The notes under the pieces: generated by a model
Database searches by the model: none
Told to the model about the DNA's origin: nothing
What the model saw: the letters and a program-made list of their open reading frames with translations, nothing else
Part shown: one piece after another, positions 1-8,724 of the stretch
Layout of the letters: each line of letters begins with the position of its first letter
Numbering within the stretch: position 1 is the stretch's first letter
NCBI RefSeq assembly: GCF_900143095.1
Contig: NZ_FRDA01000002.1
Coordinates: forward strand, 124,001 to 188,000
Reading direction: 5' to 3'
Origin: Pseudomonas asturiensis
GTDB taxonomy: Bacteria; Pseudomonadota; Gammaproteobacteria; Pseudomonadales; Pseudomonadaceae
Length of the DNA: 64,000 nt
Program-made: the position numbers and the translations under genes

Positions 1-477
1 ATGGGCAACCACCGGCGACAACGGGAAACCGTCGCGTGCGAGGCTGATGGCCGGCTGCAGCAAATCGGCAAACGGCAATTTGCCGAAGCGTTGCGACAGT
101 TCGGCCCAGGCCGATGGGCAGCCCGGCACAGTGACCGGGGTCCAGCCATACAGCGGCATCTGCGCATGCCCGGCCGCCTTGACTGCCTCGATGCTCAAGG
201 ATGCCGGTGCGTGGCCATTGCCGTTCAGGCCATGCAACTGCCCCTTGCACCACACCAGGGCAAACGCATCGCCGCCAATGCCGCAGCCAGTGGGTTCGAC
301 GACGGTGAGCGCCGCCGCGGTGGCGATGGCGGCATCAATGGCGTTGCCGCCTTTTTGCATGATCTCGATACCGGCCTGGGCTGCCAGCGGCTGGGATGCC
401 GCGACCATGCCGCGACGGGCAAACACGCTTTGGCGTTGCGACGCATAGGGGTATTCGTGTGCGGAGAATTTCAACAT
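1..477 (-). CDS. Gamma-glutamyltransferase family protein, 5' part only (cut by window edge)
   Basis: The minus-strand frame opens with ATG at 477 and stays open to base 1, giving 159 N-terminal residues. The protein starts MLKFSAHEYPYASQRQSVFA and contains QKGGNAIDAAIATAAALTVVE followed by GCGIGGDAFALVW, the conserved N-terminal signature of gamma-glutamyltranspeptidases and related acylases. These enzymes self-cleave at a Thr further downstream and hydrolyse or transfer gamma-glutamyl groups. No signal peptide is visible, so this may be a cytoplasmic (YwrD-like) member; that is inference. It follows the amino-acid ABC importer at 500-2880 with a 22-base gap in the same direction, which suggests that imported gamma-glutamyl or related compounds are its substrates. 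The catalytic half is outside the window. Confidence 0.85.
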   Translation of the reverse strand, partial: MLKFSAHEYPYASQRQSVFARRGMVAASQPLAAQAGIEIMQKGGNAIDAAIATAAALTVVEPTGCGIGGDAFALVWCKGQLHGLNGNGHAPASLSIEAVKAAGHAQMPLYGWTPVTVPGCPSAWAELSQRFGKLPFADLLQPAISLARDGFPLSPVVAH

Positions 478-499
478 GGCAAAGGCTCTTCAAAAAAGG

Positions 500-1279
500 T
501 CATAACACGCGGCTGAGAAACGCCCGGGTCCGGGGATGGCTGGGGTGGCTGAAAATCTGCTCTGGCGGCCCTTGCTCGATTAATTCGCCCTGATCAAGCA
601 CCACCACACGGTCGGCCACTTCGCGGGCAAAGCCCATTTCATGGGTGACCACCACCATGGTCATGCCCTCCTCGGCCAGCTCCTTCATCACCTGCAAGAC
701 CTCGCCGACGGTTTCCGGGTCGAGGGCGCTGGTGGGTTCGTCGAACAGCATCGCCTGAGGTTTCATCGCCAGCGCACGGGCAATCGCCACCCGCTGCTGC
801 TGGCCCCCGGAGAGCATCGACGGGTAGTGGCTGGCCTTGTCCGCCAGGCCGACCCGCGCCAGCAAGCCCCGGGCCTGTTCCAGCGCCTGGGCACGGGGCA
901 CGCCCAGCACCTGAATCGGCGCTTCGATGATGTTTTCCAGCGCAGTCATATGCGGGAACAGATTGAAGCGCTGAAACACCATGCCGATGTCGCGGCGCTG
1001 GCGGGCGATATTGCGCTCCGAATCGCGCACCAGGCTGCCATCGGCGCGCTCTAGAGAACCCATGGCACGGCCGTTGACCCGAATGCGCCCACCCTGGATA
1101 TCTTCGAGCAGGTTGATGCAGCGGATAAAAGTGGTCTTGCCGGAGCCGGAAGCGCCGATCAGCACCACCACTTCGCCGCGCCGCACTTGCAGGGAGATGC
1201 CTTTGAGTATCTGCAACTCACCGAACGACTTCTGAACATCCAGTGCCTCGATGATCAGCTCTTCACTTTGGTGCGCCAT
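500..1279 (-). CDS. Polar amino-acid ABC transporter, ATP-binding subunit
   Basis: A 259-residue ATPase of the HisP/GlnQ class that energises amino-acid uptake at the inner membrane. Visible motifs are Walker [10 protein letters not shown], signature [15 protein letters not shown], Walker [15 protein letters not shown] and an H-loop in VVTHEMGFA. The frame extends upstream to 1405, but the ATG at 1279 (MAHQSEEL) starts two bases after the permease stop and gives the normal family length, so I chose it. It is the third transport gene of the operon regulator, binding protein, permease, ATPase, and is followed by the gamma-glutamyltransferase. The exact substrate cannot be read from the sequence. 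Confidence 0.93.
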   Translation of the reverse strand: MAHQSEELIIEALDVQKSFGELQILKGISLQVRRGEVVVLIGASGSGKTTFIRCINLLEDIQGGRIRVNGRAMGSLERADGSLVRDSERNIARQRRDIGMVFQRFNLFPHMTALENIIEAPIQVLGVPRAQALEQARGLLARVGLADKASHYPSMLSGGQQQRVAIARALAMKPQAMLFDEPTSALDPETVGEVLQVMKELAEEGMTMVVVTHEMGFAREVADRVVVLDQGELIEQGPPEQIFSHPSHPRTRAFLSRVL

Positions 1280-1281
1280 GG

Positions 1282-2058
1282 TTAACGTCCCCTCAGCAAT
1301 TTCAGGGTGCTGCGACCGAACATACGGCTGGCTGCCGGAGGTGGCGCCGAAGGTCGATCGGACTGGCCGAAGCGGCGTTCGAGCCAACTCTGGAAAAAGC
1401 CCCACAGGGTGGTCAGCGTCAGGAAGTAAATCGCGACGACCAAGTACAACTCGAAGACGCGAAAAGTCGCCGAGGTCACCATCTGCGTGCTGAGCAACAA
1501 CTCCTGCACCCCGATCACACTCACCAGCGTGGTGTTCTTGAGCATCACGTTGAACTCATTGCCCAGCGGCGGCACGATCACCCGAAACGCCTGGGGCAAC
1601 ACGATGCGCCGCATCAATTTGCCGAACCCCATACCCAGGGAACGCCCGGCTTCGTACTGGCCCTTGTCCACCGCGCCGATGCCGGCGCGGATGATCTCGG
1701 CCATGTACGCACCTTCATTCAGACCCAGGGCAATGATCGCCGCCTGGATATTGCCGGGGATGATCAGCCCGAACAGCTCGATGTCCTCGAAGCGGAAAAT
1801 CCCGCCCGCCGCCAGCGCCGTGTACAAAAACACGATCTGCACCAGTAACGGCGTGCCACGCATCAGCCACACGTAAAGGCGCACCGGCATGTGCAGCAGC
1901 GGGTTAGTCGAAAGACGCAACAGCGCCGCCGCCAGGCCCAGCGCACAGCCCAGCAGCATCGCCAGTACGCTGATAAGGCAAGTCAGCCACAACCCGGTGA
2001 GGTAGACCCCACTGGGCTGCAGCAGGTATTGCCAGAACACATCCCAATTGAAATTCAT
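1282..2058 (-). CDS. Polar amino-acid ABC transporter, permease subunit (HisM/HisQ type)
   Basis: A 258-residue integral membrane protein with several hydrophobic segments, for example [19 protein letters not shown] near residues 20-40. The EAA loop appears as [22 protein letters not shown], the contact site for the ATPase. This places it in the His/Glu/Gln/Arg opine permease family. It lies between the binding protein (12 bases upstream) and the ATPase (2 bases downstream), consistent with one transcript. Only one permease gene is present, so the channel is probably a homodimer. Confidence 0.92.
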   Translation of the reverse strand: MNFNWDVFWQYLLQPSGVYLTGLWLTCLISVLAMLLGCALGLAAALLRLSTNPLLHMPVRLYVWLMRGTPLLVQIVFLYTALAAGGIFRFEDIELFGLIIPGNIQAAIIALGLNEGAYMAEIIRAGIGAVDKGQYEAGRSLGMGFGKLMRRIVLPQAFRVIVPPLGNEFNVMLKNTTLVSVIGVQELLLSTQMVTSATFRVFELYLVVAIYFLTLTTLWGFFQSWLERRFGQSDRPSAPPPAASRMFGRSTLKLLRGR

Positions 2059-2070
2059 CGTTTTAGAGCC

Positions 2071-2880
2071 TCAGTCGAGTGTGTCGCTGCTGACGTGCCA
2101 TTTGTTGAGCAATTGCACATAGCTGCCGTCGCTGCGCATGTCGCTGATGATCTGCTGCACGGCGGCGGTCAGTTGCGGGTCGTCCTTACGTATGCCCAGG
2201 CCGGTGAGGATGCGGCTGAATGCTGGCACCCCTTCCTGGAACAGGTCCGGCGCCATCGACGCGTAGTAACCCGCGGTTTCTACAGTGGTGCCGTAGGCAT
2301 CGGCCTGACTGATGCGCAGCGCCTGGAAAGCATCAGTGTCGGTGTTGTAGACCACCAGCTTCATCGGTGGCTTGCCAGCCTTGACGAGGTTTTCGTTCTG
2401 GGTGTCCAGCAGGGTTTTGATGGTGGAGCCGTTGAGCACCGCCACTTTGCGTCCGGAAAGGTCATCCAGGGTCTTGATGCCTTTGGGGTTGCCCTTGGGC
2501 ACCACCACCGACTGGCTGGAGTACATGTAGTTGACGATATCGATGACTTCGCGCCGCTCGGGCTTGTCGAACAACTGATCGACGATCATGTCGCACTGTT
2601 GGGCAAGCAACGCCGGTAGCAGGCCGGAGAACGGAATCACCCGCCACTGCACCTGCTTGTCGCCCAGCCGTTTGGCGATCTCAAGCCCCAGGTCAACCGT
2701 GAGCCCGCGCGGTTTCTGGGCTTCGTCGAAGGACACCAGGGGCGGTGAATCCATCCCCGAGCAGTAGGTGAGTTTATTGACCTTTTGCAGGCGCTCCGGC
2801 ACTTGGGGCGTGGCAGACGCCCATTGAGTGCAGAGACCAAGGGTTACAGCCACCAGCAAGGCGCGGCGTTGTTTATGCAT
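2071..2880 (-). CDS. Amino-acid ABC transporter periplasmic substrate-binding protein
   Basis: 269 residues from the ATG at 2880. The N-terminus MHKQRRALLVAVTLGLCTQW..ASA is a typical Sec signal peptide; the frame is open further upstream but a longer start would bury it. The mature part reads YCSGMDSPPLVSFDEAQKPRGLTVDLGLEIAKRLG, the N-lobe signature of family 3 binding proteins (SBP_bac_3), with the hinge-region pattern DLSGRKVAVLNGST. It acts in the periplasm and delivers a ligand to the permease at 1282-2058. A 77-base gap separates it from the regulator gene upstream. The ligand is unknown; the adjacent gamma-glutamyltransferase suggests a gamma-glutamyl or glutamate-like compound (inference). 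Confidence 0.92.
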   Translation of the reverse strand: MHKQRRALLVAVTLGLCTQWASATPQVPERLQKVNKLTYCSGMDSPPLVSFDEAQKPRGLTVDLGLEIAKRLGDKQVQWRVIPFSGLLPALLAQQCDMIVDQLFDKPERREVIDIVNYMYSSQSVVVPKGNPKGIKTLDDLSGRKVAVLNGSTIKTLLDTQNENLVKAGKPPMKLVVYNTDTDAFQALRISQADAYGTTVETAGYYASMAPDLFQEGVPAFSRILTGLGIRKDDPQLTAAVQQIISDMRSDGSYVQLLNKWHVSSDTLD

Positions 2881-2957
2881 GACCAGACACTCCACTTCGT
2901 TAGATAAAGGGGGCAGGACTAAAGTCAAAACACGGACGGGTCAGGACCCCGTCTCTC

Positions 2958-3626
2958 TTATTTTCTCGATTGCAGAAACTGAATCAGTAACGGGACGGTG
3001 CTTTCGATATGTTCGCGCACCACGGCTTCGGCACGATCGGCGTCACCGGCGCGAATTGCGTCGAGGATCACCGCATGTTCTTCGCGCGCGCTGAGGGGTT
3101 TCTCACTGTGCTGCAGCCACAGGCGCATGGGCGCTTCGACCAGCGAATACAATGCGGAAATCTGCTTGAGCAAGCGTGGCCGGCCGCTGAGCCCGCACAG
3201 GTATTCGTGAAAGGCACGGTGATAGCGGACCCACGCAGTGCTCTCGTCGCGGTAATCATCCATCGCGTCCAGGAGGCGCTCCAGAGCCGCCATCTGACGC
3301 TCGCCAATGCGACTGACCGCGACACGAACTGCCAGGCCCTCAAGTGCGCTGCGCATCTCGAACACCTCATGCAGCTCATCAATATCCAGACCGCTGACGA
3401 TCGCACCGCGATTGGGCCGCAGCGTCACCAAACCTTGGGCATCCAGGCGGCGGAATGCTTCGCGCACTGGCATGCGGCTCATGCCGATCTCGCTGGCGAT
3501 ATCCTCGGCGATCAAGCGATCACCTTTGCGGAAGCGGCCACCGCAGATGGCGTCGAGGAGGAAGGTGTAGGCCTCCTCCTCTGCAGTCAGAGGCTGGCGA
3601 TCAACATAAGCGGGGGCAAATTGCAT
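2958..3626 (-). CDS. GntR-family transcriptional regulator, FCD (FadR/VanR) subfamily
   Basis: 222 residues. The N-terminal winged helix (about residues 15-80) contains ICGGRFRKGDRLIAEDIASEIGMSRMPVREAFRRLDAQGLV, the GntR signature. It is followed by an all-helical FCD ligand-binding domain with DIDELHEVFEMRSALEGLAV and the metal-binding pattern RYHRAFHEYLCGLSG. The ATG at 3626 is preceded by AGAGG at good spacing; the frame also allows a TTG at 3656, but that would overlap the candidate operator. As first gene of the minus-strand cluster it probably controls itself and the importer genes in response to a small carboxylate or amino acid. Confidence 0.9.
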   Translation of the reverse strand: MQFAPAYVDRQPLTAEEEAYTFLLDAICGGRFRKGDRLIAEDIASEIGMSRMPVREAFRRLDAQGLVTLRPNRGAIVSGLDIDELHEVFEMRSALEGLAVRVAVSRIGERQMAALERLLDAMDDYRDESTAWVRYHRAFHEYLCGLSGRPRLLKQISALYSLVEAPMRLWLQHSEKPLSAREEHAVILDAIRAGDADRAEAVVREHIESTVPLLIQFLQSRK

Positions 3627-3646
3627 GGGACAGCCTCTTTGAATTT

Positions 3647-3656
3647 TTGTATCCAA
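3647..3656. promoter_or_regulatory. Candidate operator of the FCD regulator
   Basis: TTGTATCCAA lies 21 bases upstream of the regulator start. It differs by one base from the palindrome TTGTATACAA, a common site type for FCD-subfamily GntR proteins. Position just upstream of the first gene suggests autoregulation. This is a motif match by eye only. Confidence 0.4.
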
Positions 3657-4340
3657 TTATCCATGAATTCGATAAAGCATAAAACGCGCCAATATCTCCA
3701 ATGGAACATTAATCGTTGATTTAAATGAAGTCTTCCATTCGGGTGTGTAGAAATGCGGGAAGCAGGTAAAGCGATTTGCTACTAAATGACGCAGTAACTT
3801 TCCATTTCTGCGCAAGAAAGTAGCGGATGTCCGATGAAGGGCCTGGTCACGCCTAATGATCTACAAATGGCCTCAGAGCTCATTATGAAACAGCTGATAC
3901 GCACCTCCTTCACGAAACCTTGAGTGGAATGTCCGGTCTCTCAATGACGTTACCGGCAGTTTGGATGTATTCCGCGATAAGAGGCCGTTGAGGTAGTACG
4001 CCGCTCTTAACCGTGTATCGAACAACATCCGATGACGGGAAGCTTGAACGCCGCGTCATTACGAAATAACAGGCCCACATAGGGTGGTGCAGGCAATAAA
4101 CGCCCTGTTTTGGGTTGGATGTTGTCCGCCGCATGGCGGTGAAATCGGCCGTTATCAGATTCTTGGCCTAGCTCACATCCCCTGAGATATCTCATGCATC
4201 GAAAAGTTATTTGCTTAGCTGAAAACAGAATTACCGCAGTGAGTTGATGATCCGAAGAAACAGCTAGGGTGATTAGCTAGTTTTGAATTATGGATAGTCG
4301 GTGAGAGGCCTATCCATTGGGACTGGAGGTCCGCCACAAT
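3657..4340. other. Non-coding junction between chromosome and ICE left end
   Basis: About 680 bases with no convincing gene. The base composition becomes more AT-rich than in the host operon. I looked for a tRNA 3' end or other recognisable attachment core and saw none. A short minus-strand frame at 3910-4134 (74 codons) resembles nothing I recognise and overlaps a small inverted repeat (CCGCC GCAT GGCGG near 4128-4141). The ICE boundary should lie within this stretch, because the gene at 4341 is the first with ICE character. Confidence 0.45.
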
Positions 4341-5090
4341 ATGCCCGCTCATGTTTTCAATCCGTATGCAAAAACTTTCTATCGCCCTATAGATGCTGCA
4401 TTACGCTGGTGTAATCTCACTCGCTATGAAGCCCAAATAGTAAAGGCGGACTGGTCTCGTCCAGAGAACCTTTCAGCCCTATTTCCCCAATGGCCCAATC
4501 TTCACATTGCTACCGAAAGGATTTTCGACGCCATACGCAACGGAGAACTGCCTTATGGATGTCTCGGGATTTCTGTTCCTTGCGGAAGCTACGTAGAGCC
4601 CTTTCAGCTAACCATCCGACACTCTGACTTACGTCGTTGGATGGAGACTCATTACCCCGACCACAAACCCAGCTTTTTATTCGAGGCCGGTGAAGACGCA
4701 CCTGCAAAGGTCAGTCTCGGAACTTTTCTCTCATTGAAAGCAGATCGAGACGAGCTATCGAGGGAGCTAAAAGCTCAACAGAAGCGCCTTCAAGAAGTAC
4801 TTGCAGAGCTCCAGTCGATTGGACTTGAAAGAGATGATCTCAAAGCCTTGGCCAAAACGAATGGCCAACTCAGCGAGCGCAGCGAACTGACCTATCACAA
4901 CATCATTGGGGCATTGGTCAGCCTTCTCTTGGACCATTCGCCCGCCGGAAAACCTCTTTCGGTATTCACGAATCAAGCAGCCATCGTTGATGCCATTGTC
5001 GCTCGTCACAAAGATGTGCCCGGCCTCAGCAAGCGCACGCTGGATGAAAAGTTTGCCGTGGCCAATCGTAGCCTCAAAAAAAATACCTGA
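4341..5090 (+). CDS. Hypothetical protein at ICE left end with central coiled coil
   Basis: 249 residues from the ATG at 4341 (MPAHVFNPYAKTFYRPIDAA), preceded by GGAGGT ten bases upstream. A longer frame begins at a TTG (4317) without better support. The middle (about residues 130-180) is a charged heptad-like stretch, DRDELSRELKAQQKRLQEVLAEL, probably a coiled coil. The C-terminus, ending LSKRTLDEKFAVANRSLKK, resembles a short helical DNA-interaction module. I do not recognise a named family. Its place ahead of alpA-parA and its plus orientation fit the maintenance end of PFGI-type elements. Confidence 0.7.
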   Translation: MPAHVFNPYAKTFYRPIDAALRWCNLTRYEAQIVKADWSRPENLSALFPQWPNLHIATERIFDAIRNGELPYGCLGISVPCGSYVEPFQLTIRHSDLRRWMETHYPDHKPSFLFEAGEDAPAKVSLGTFLSLKADRDELSRELKAQQKRLQEVLAELQSIGLERDDLKALAKTNGQLSERSELTYHNIIGALVSLLLDHSPAGKPLSVFTNQAAIVDAIVARHKDVPGLSKRTLDEKFAVANRSLKKNT

Positions 5091-5098
5091 TCGAGCCA

Positions 5099-5131
5099 AT
5101 TGCGTTGCAATAGGGTTGATTGCAATGCAAT
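5099..5131. repeat. 13-bp inverted repeat upstream of alpA-parA (operator or centromere candidate)
   Basis: ATTGCGTTGCAAT (5099-5111) and ATTGCAATGCAAT (5119-5131) are inverted repeats with one mismatch, separated by 7 bases. They sit 75 bases upstream of the alpA start, where an AlpA or ParA operator or a parS-like centromere would be expected. Function is inferred from position only. Confidence 0.55.
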
Positions 5132-5205
5132 GACTCATCCGACTTAGTGCGATTCAATCCATGTCACTTACCAGCACGCGCCAACTGGCGCCAGGAGTGA
5201 CTAGC

Positions 5206-5430
5206 ATGTCCAGCCAATCTATCCCCTCAGTTGAAGCCACTCAACTCCAACGCCACATCATGCGACGTGATGAGGTTGAGCAAAAAACCGGTTTCAAGCG
5301 TGCGCACATTTACAACCTGATGAAGGAAGGTAAGTTTCCACAGGCCAAGCGCATCGGACTGCGCGCAGTTGGCTGGGACTCACTGGAAATCGAGCACTGG
5401 ATTGCAGAACGCCTTTCGCGACAGGAGTGA
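5206..5430 (+). CDS. alpA: AlpA-family transcriptional regulator / excisionase-like protein
   Basis: 74 residues from the ATG at 5206, which follows AGGAG at good spacing; the frame is open upstream to 5161. The sequence IMRRDEVEQKTGFKRAHIYNLMKEGKFPQAKRIGLRAVGWDSLEIEHWI is a MerR-like winged helix of the AlpA/phage-regulatory family. In P4-like and PFGI-like elements such proteins control integrase or excision genes. It ends at 5430, next to the ParA start at 5436 and within the same likely operon. It carries the AGGAG used by parA in its last codons. Confidence 0.88.
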   Translation: MSSQSIPSVEATQLQRHIMRRDEVEQKTGFKRAHIYNLMKEGKFPQAKRIGLRAVGWDSLEIEHWIAERLSRQE

Positions 5431-5435
5431 GGGTG

Positions 5436-6281
5436 ATGCACGTGGTCTCGGTGGTTTCCACCAAGGGTGGGGTAGGCAAAACTACAGTAGCAGCGAACCT
5501 CGGCGGCCTGCTGGCAGATGCTGGCCTGCGTGTTCTGCTGTTGGATCTGGATAGCCAGCCCACCCTCTCCAGTTATTATTCATTGAGCCAGAAAGCGCAG
5601 GCAGGTGCGTACGAGCTCATTGCACTCAATCTAACAATATCTGAGCGAATAATTTCCAGGACTGCAGTCGTCGGTCTCGACCTGATTTTCTCCAACGACG
5701 ATCAAGGTCGACTGAGCACCTTGTTGCTGCATGCACCTGATGGGCGACTACGCCTGCACAAGTTACTCAACGATTTGCATCTCAATTATGACCTGCTTTT
5801 GATTGATACTCAGGGAGCACGCAGTGTACTGCTGGAGATGGCCATCCTGGCCTCCGATCTCGCCCTATCTCCCATCACACCAGAAATGCTCGCTGCCCGC
5901 GAAATGCGCCGTGGCACCTTGAAGCTACTGAGTGAGCTCGAACCGTTTCGCCACCTAGGCATTGACCCGCCGCCCTTACGGCTCTTACTGAACCAAGTGA
6001 ACGTCAATCGAGTGGACACCCGGATGATCATCCGGAGCCTGCGCGAGACTTTCGCAGAGGCTACCAATATCTCGGTGCTAGACACCGTAATCCCGGACCG
6101 CGTGGCATATCTCAATGCCGCCTCCCTCGGCTTACCGGTCCACCGAATAGATAAGTGCCCGTCGAGTAAACGCCGACGCTCGCCGTGTGCGTTAGAAATC
6201 ATGCAAGCGCTGGCCATCGAATTATTTCCTGAATGGCGCGAAGCGATCTCATCGGTAATGAGGTGTGCGGAGCCTCGATAA
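5436..6281 (+). CDS. parA: ParA/Soj family partition ATPase
   Basis: 281 residues. The N-terminus VVSVVSTKGGVGKTTVAANLGG is the deviant Walker A of ParA ATPases (signature Lys10 and Lys15), followed by LLDLDSQPTLSSYYS (Walker A'-like) and LLIDTQGA (Walker B). Start ATG 5436 has AGGAG nine bases upstream; GTG codons at 5427 and 5433 are alternatives. Soj/ParA near the left end is a hallmark of PAPI-1/PFGI-1 ICEs, where it stabilises the excised circular form. It presumably acts with the ParB-like protein at 6590-8179. Confidence 0.95.
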   Translation: MHVVSVVSTKGGVGKTTVAANLGGLLADAGLRVLLLDLDSQPTLSSYYSLSQKAQAGAYELIALNLTISERIISRTAVVGLDLIFSNDDQGRLSTLLLHAPDGRLRLHKLLNDLHLNYDLLLIDTQGARSVLLEMAILASDLALSPITPEMLAAREMRRGTLKLLSELEPFRHLGIDPPPLRLLLNQVNVNRVDTRMIIRSLRETFAEATNISVLDTVIPDRVAYLNAASLGLPVHRIDKCPSSKRRRSPCALEIMQALAIELFPEWREAISSVMRCAEPR

Positions 6282-6365
6282 AACAAATCGCCCAATCAGC
6301 ATTTCACCAATTTATTTTTGTTTGATCAGCCCTGAGCCCAGCAGGGCTTGGTAAGGAGTTTTCTA

Positions 6366-6575
6366 ATGTTGGATCAGTTTCCTATCGTCGTTCAGCCTTC
6401 CATTCGAGCACGCGACGCGGCTTGCGAGGAGTACTGCACCGTGGTTTTTCGTCTGCAAGGGGGGCGCTCGGCCATGGTGTGGTTCCTCGCAGAACTCTCC
6501 CAACATTTCGAAGGTTCAGGGACTGCCGAAATCGTGAAGTTCGAGGTCGGTGACCATTTACGTAGCCGACGTTAA
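6366..6575 (+). CDS. Small hypothetical protein between parA and parB
   Basis: 69 residues starting MLDQFPIVVQPSIRARDAACEEYC; the ATG at 6366 has AAGGAG seven bases upstream. No membrane segment or motif is recognised. A 7-bp hairpin (AGCCCTG...CAGGGCT, 6328-6348) lies just upstream of its ribosome site. It ends 14 bases before the parB start, so it is probably co-transcribed. Many related elements carry a DnaB-like helicase gene in this interval; none is present here. Confidence 0.65.
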   Translation: MLDQFPIVVQPSIRARDAACEEYCTVVFRLQGGRSAMVWFLAELSQHFEGSGTAEIVKFEVGDHLRSRR

Positions 6576-6589
6576 CCGAGGCGGTTGCG

Positions 6590-8179
6590 ATGAAGAAGCT
6601 CAGTCAGGAGGAAATCACCGACAAGCTGCACCAGGACCACTTCACTCAAGGTCCTGGACTGGAGCGACTGTCCGATCCAGTCATCGACACTCCCATGCTG
6701 GTCACTCTGGAAGAGTTACGCCCCTACGAACACAATCCCCGCTTCATCCGTAATCCGCTGTATGAAGATATCAAAGCCTCGATCCGTGAACGCGGGCTAG
6801 ATCAACCGCCACCGATTACCCGCCGCCCGGGTGAAACCTCTTTCATCATCCGCAACGGCGGTAATACGCGATTAGCAATTCTCGGCGAGCTGTGGCAGGA
6901 AACTCGCGACGAGCGTTTCTTTCGGATTCACTGCCTGTTCCGACCTTGGAGCAATGAAACCAACGCCCTACTCGGCCATCTGGCGGAAAGCGACCTGCAC
7001 GGCCAACTCACGTTCATCGAAAGGGCCCTGGCAGTAGCCAAACTCAAAACCATGCTTGAGTCGGATGGCCCAGAGCTCTCACAACGGGAGCTGTCTCGAC
7101 GTCTTGCCGCTGGAGGCTATCCGGTTTCGCAGTCGCATATCAGCCGGATGCTGGACACCCTCGAACACTTATTACCCGCCATTCCACAAACTCTGTATGC
7201 CGGCTTGGGTAAGCCTCAGATAGAACGTCTGATCGGTCTACGTAGTCAGGCTGAGCGAACCTGGAACCGCTATCCAACCGCCACAGTCGCGTTTGCAGAG
7301 TTCTGGCTGGAGACCATGGGCTACTTCGATGGCGGTCCTGAATACTTTGATCTTGAGCAGATCCAGGACGAATTGCTCGAACGCATGAGCCACTTGCTCG
7401 GACGGTCCTACCGTATGCTGGCCCTGGAGCTGAGCGATACCCAACGGGTCGTCTCCACGCCTGGGGCTGTCACCACCACGCCCTCAGAAAGCAGCCATCG
7501 GCCAAGCGTGCATGAAACTGCGGCAGAGTTGCCCTCCTCCGACACTAACCCCGAATCAACTGATGCCAAGAGCAAGATAGAGCCAATTTCAGAAGAACAG
7601 CTCAACGCACCCGAAACAAATACTTTACCTGCGGTCAGTCGCCTATCACGCGTTCAACAGATTCGTGAGCAAATCGATCGCGAGATCATTACCGAAGCGG
7701 AGTCTTCATTCGAAACCTGCGCAATCGACGACCTCTGGACCATCGCACCAACGCTGGATACGCCCGAACAACTGCGTTTAAGCATTGCAGGACTGGCCCG
7801 GGAAATGGCGGCCTATGCCGGAGATCCCGAGTGCATCATTGATCAAAAGCTTGGCTTGGGCTTCGCGTTGGACATTGAGCGACTTGATCTTTCAGCACCT
7901 CGCTCGACCGGCGTTCACCTAATGCTCCTGGCCCTGTTACGGGCTCAAGACGAGGTGAACTGGGAGGACCGCAAGCAAATCCCCTCCGCACTGTTCGGGC
8001 AGTTGCTGCTGGGGGTCTATCAACTCCCTCTACCAGATAGACCCGTCACGGACGTGGGTCTGGAACGACTGCCTGACAGTCTGTTAATCAAACTGTTTCG
8101 CCTGATCCGCCTGGCCCGGCGTCTAATCGACTTAACACTCATCTCTGAAGACAAAAACTCACCGGAGGAGCTGAGATGA
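6590..8179 (+). CDS. parB: ICE-type ParB family protein (PFGI-1 class, TIGR03764)
   Basis: 529 residues. The N-terminal ParB/Sulfiredoxin-like domain shows LRPYEHNPRFIRNPLYEDIKASIRERGLDQPPPITRRPGE and IIRNGGNTRLAILGEL (box II-like). A helix-turn-helix region follows, with LSQRELSRRLAAGGYPVSQSHISRML at about residues 165-190. The C-terminal half includes a Ser/Thr/Pro/Glu-rich linker and a domain specific to ICE ParBs. It likely binds a centromere-like site and works with ParA, and may also regulate ICE genes. Its last four bases overlap the next gene (ATGA), indicating translational coupling. Confidence 0.93.
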   Translation: MKKLSQEEITDKLHQDHFTQGPGLERLSDPVIDTPMLVTLEELRPYEHNPRFIRNPLYEDIKASIRERGLDQPPPITRRPGETSFIIRNGGNTRLAILGELWQETRDERFFRIHCLFRPWSNETNALLGHLAESDLHGQLTFIERALAVAKLKTMLESDGPELSQRELSRRLAAGGYPVSQSHISRMLDTLEHLLPAIPQTLYAGLGKPQIERLIGLRSQAERTWNRYPTATVAFAEFWLETMGYFDGGPEYFDLEQIQDELLERMSHLLGRSYRMLALELSDTQRVVSTPGAVTTTPSESSHRPSVHETAAELPSSDTNPESTDAKSKIEPISEEQLNAPETNTLPAVSRLSRVQQIREQIDREIITEAESSFETCAIDDLWTIAPTLDTPEQLRLSIAGLAREMAAYAGDPECIIDQKLGLGFALDIERLDLSAPRSTGVHLMLLALLRAQDEVNWEDRKQIPSALFGQLLLGVYQLPLPDRPVTDVGLERLPDSLLIKLFRLIRLARRLIDLTLISEDKNSPEELR

Positions 8180-8724
8180 ACTTGTCCTTCAATATGCTCA
8201 ATCAAGCCATGCTAACCCAGGTACTGCACGAACTGCGCCTGGGCAACCTGCAACGCTGCAAGGCACTTGGACTGAGTGAGGATGACATCTTCGTGCTTCA
8301 ATCCTTACCACCGACCACGTTATCGCGCCTGGCCCATGCCACAGTCCCTTGGCTTGAGGTCAAGATTGACTCGCCAGTGCTGCATCGTTTGATTGAACAA
8401 GCTGAACGCGACGAACAGAACGAACGGTTGATCAACCGAGCGCTCAAACTCGGCGCAAGCAGCACCATTATGTACCAGTGTTTTGGCTTGGCGCATTCGG
8501 AAACAGCCATGCGTCGGCGTCTACTCAAGATAGAAACTCGTAAAGGCCGCCCCCAACATTTAAGCGAAGCGCAGGAGCATGCGTTGTGGCAACGTTGGTG
8601 CCAAATACGAACAGAGGACGGCACCGAGGATAAACTCGACGCCATGATGATGCTTGCCGAAGAACAGCAGATCAGCTTGACCATCGTTTGGCAGCAAATC
8701 GACCAGTACAGCAACAAAACATGA
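8176..8724 (+). CDS. DUF2857 domain-containing protein
   Basis: 182 residues. The sequence MLTQVLHELRLGNLQRCKALGLSEDDIFVLQSLPPTTLSRLAHATVPWLEVKID and the C-terminal RRRLLKIETRKGRPQHLSEAQEHALWQRW match the DUF2857 family of ICE and pathogenicity-island genes. It may contain a helix-turn-helix (SSTIMYQCFGLAHSETAMRRRL), suggesting a DNA-binding or replication-regulator role; that is inference. It is coupled to parB by a 4-base overlap and to the replication gene by another. Confidence 0.87.
   Translation: MNLSFNMLNQAMLTQVLHELRLGNLQRCKALGLSEDDIFVLQSLPPTTLSRLAHATVPWLEVKIDSPVLHRLIEQAERDEQNERLINRALKLGASSTIMYQCFGLAHSETAMRRRLLKIETRKGRPQHLSEAQEHALWQRWCQIRTEDGTEDKLDAMMMLAEEQQISLTIVWQQIDQYSNKT

Noticed and set aside
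1..516. Plus-strand open frame of 171 codons at the window start
   Set aside because: It is the antisense of a clear gamma-glutamyltransferase N-terminus; its own translation has no family character.
3910..4134. Minus-strand 74-codon frame in the ICE left junction
   Set aside because: No recognisable features and no clear ribosome site, so not listed as a gene.
3657..4340. tRNA gene or att core at the ICE left end
   Set aside because: I searched by eye for a tRNA 3' end with CCA and T-loop (GGTTCGA) and found none.
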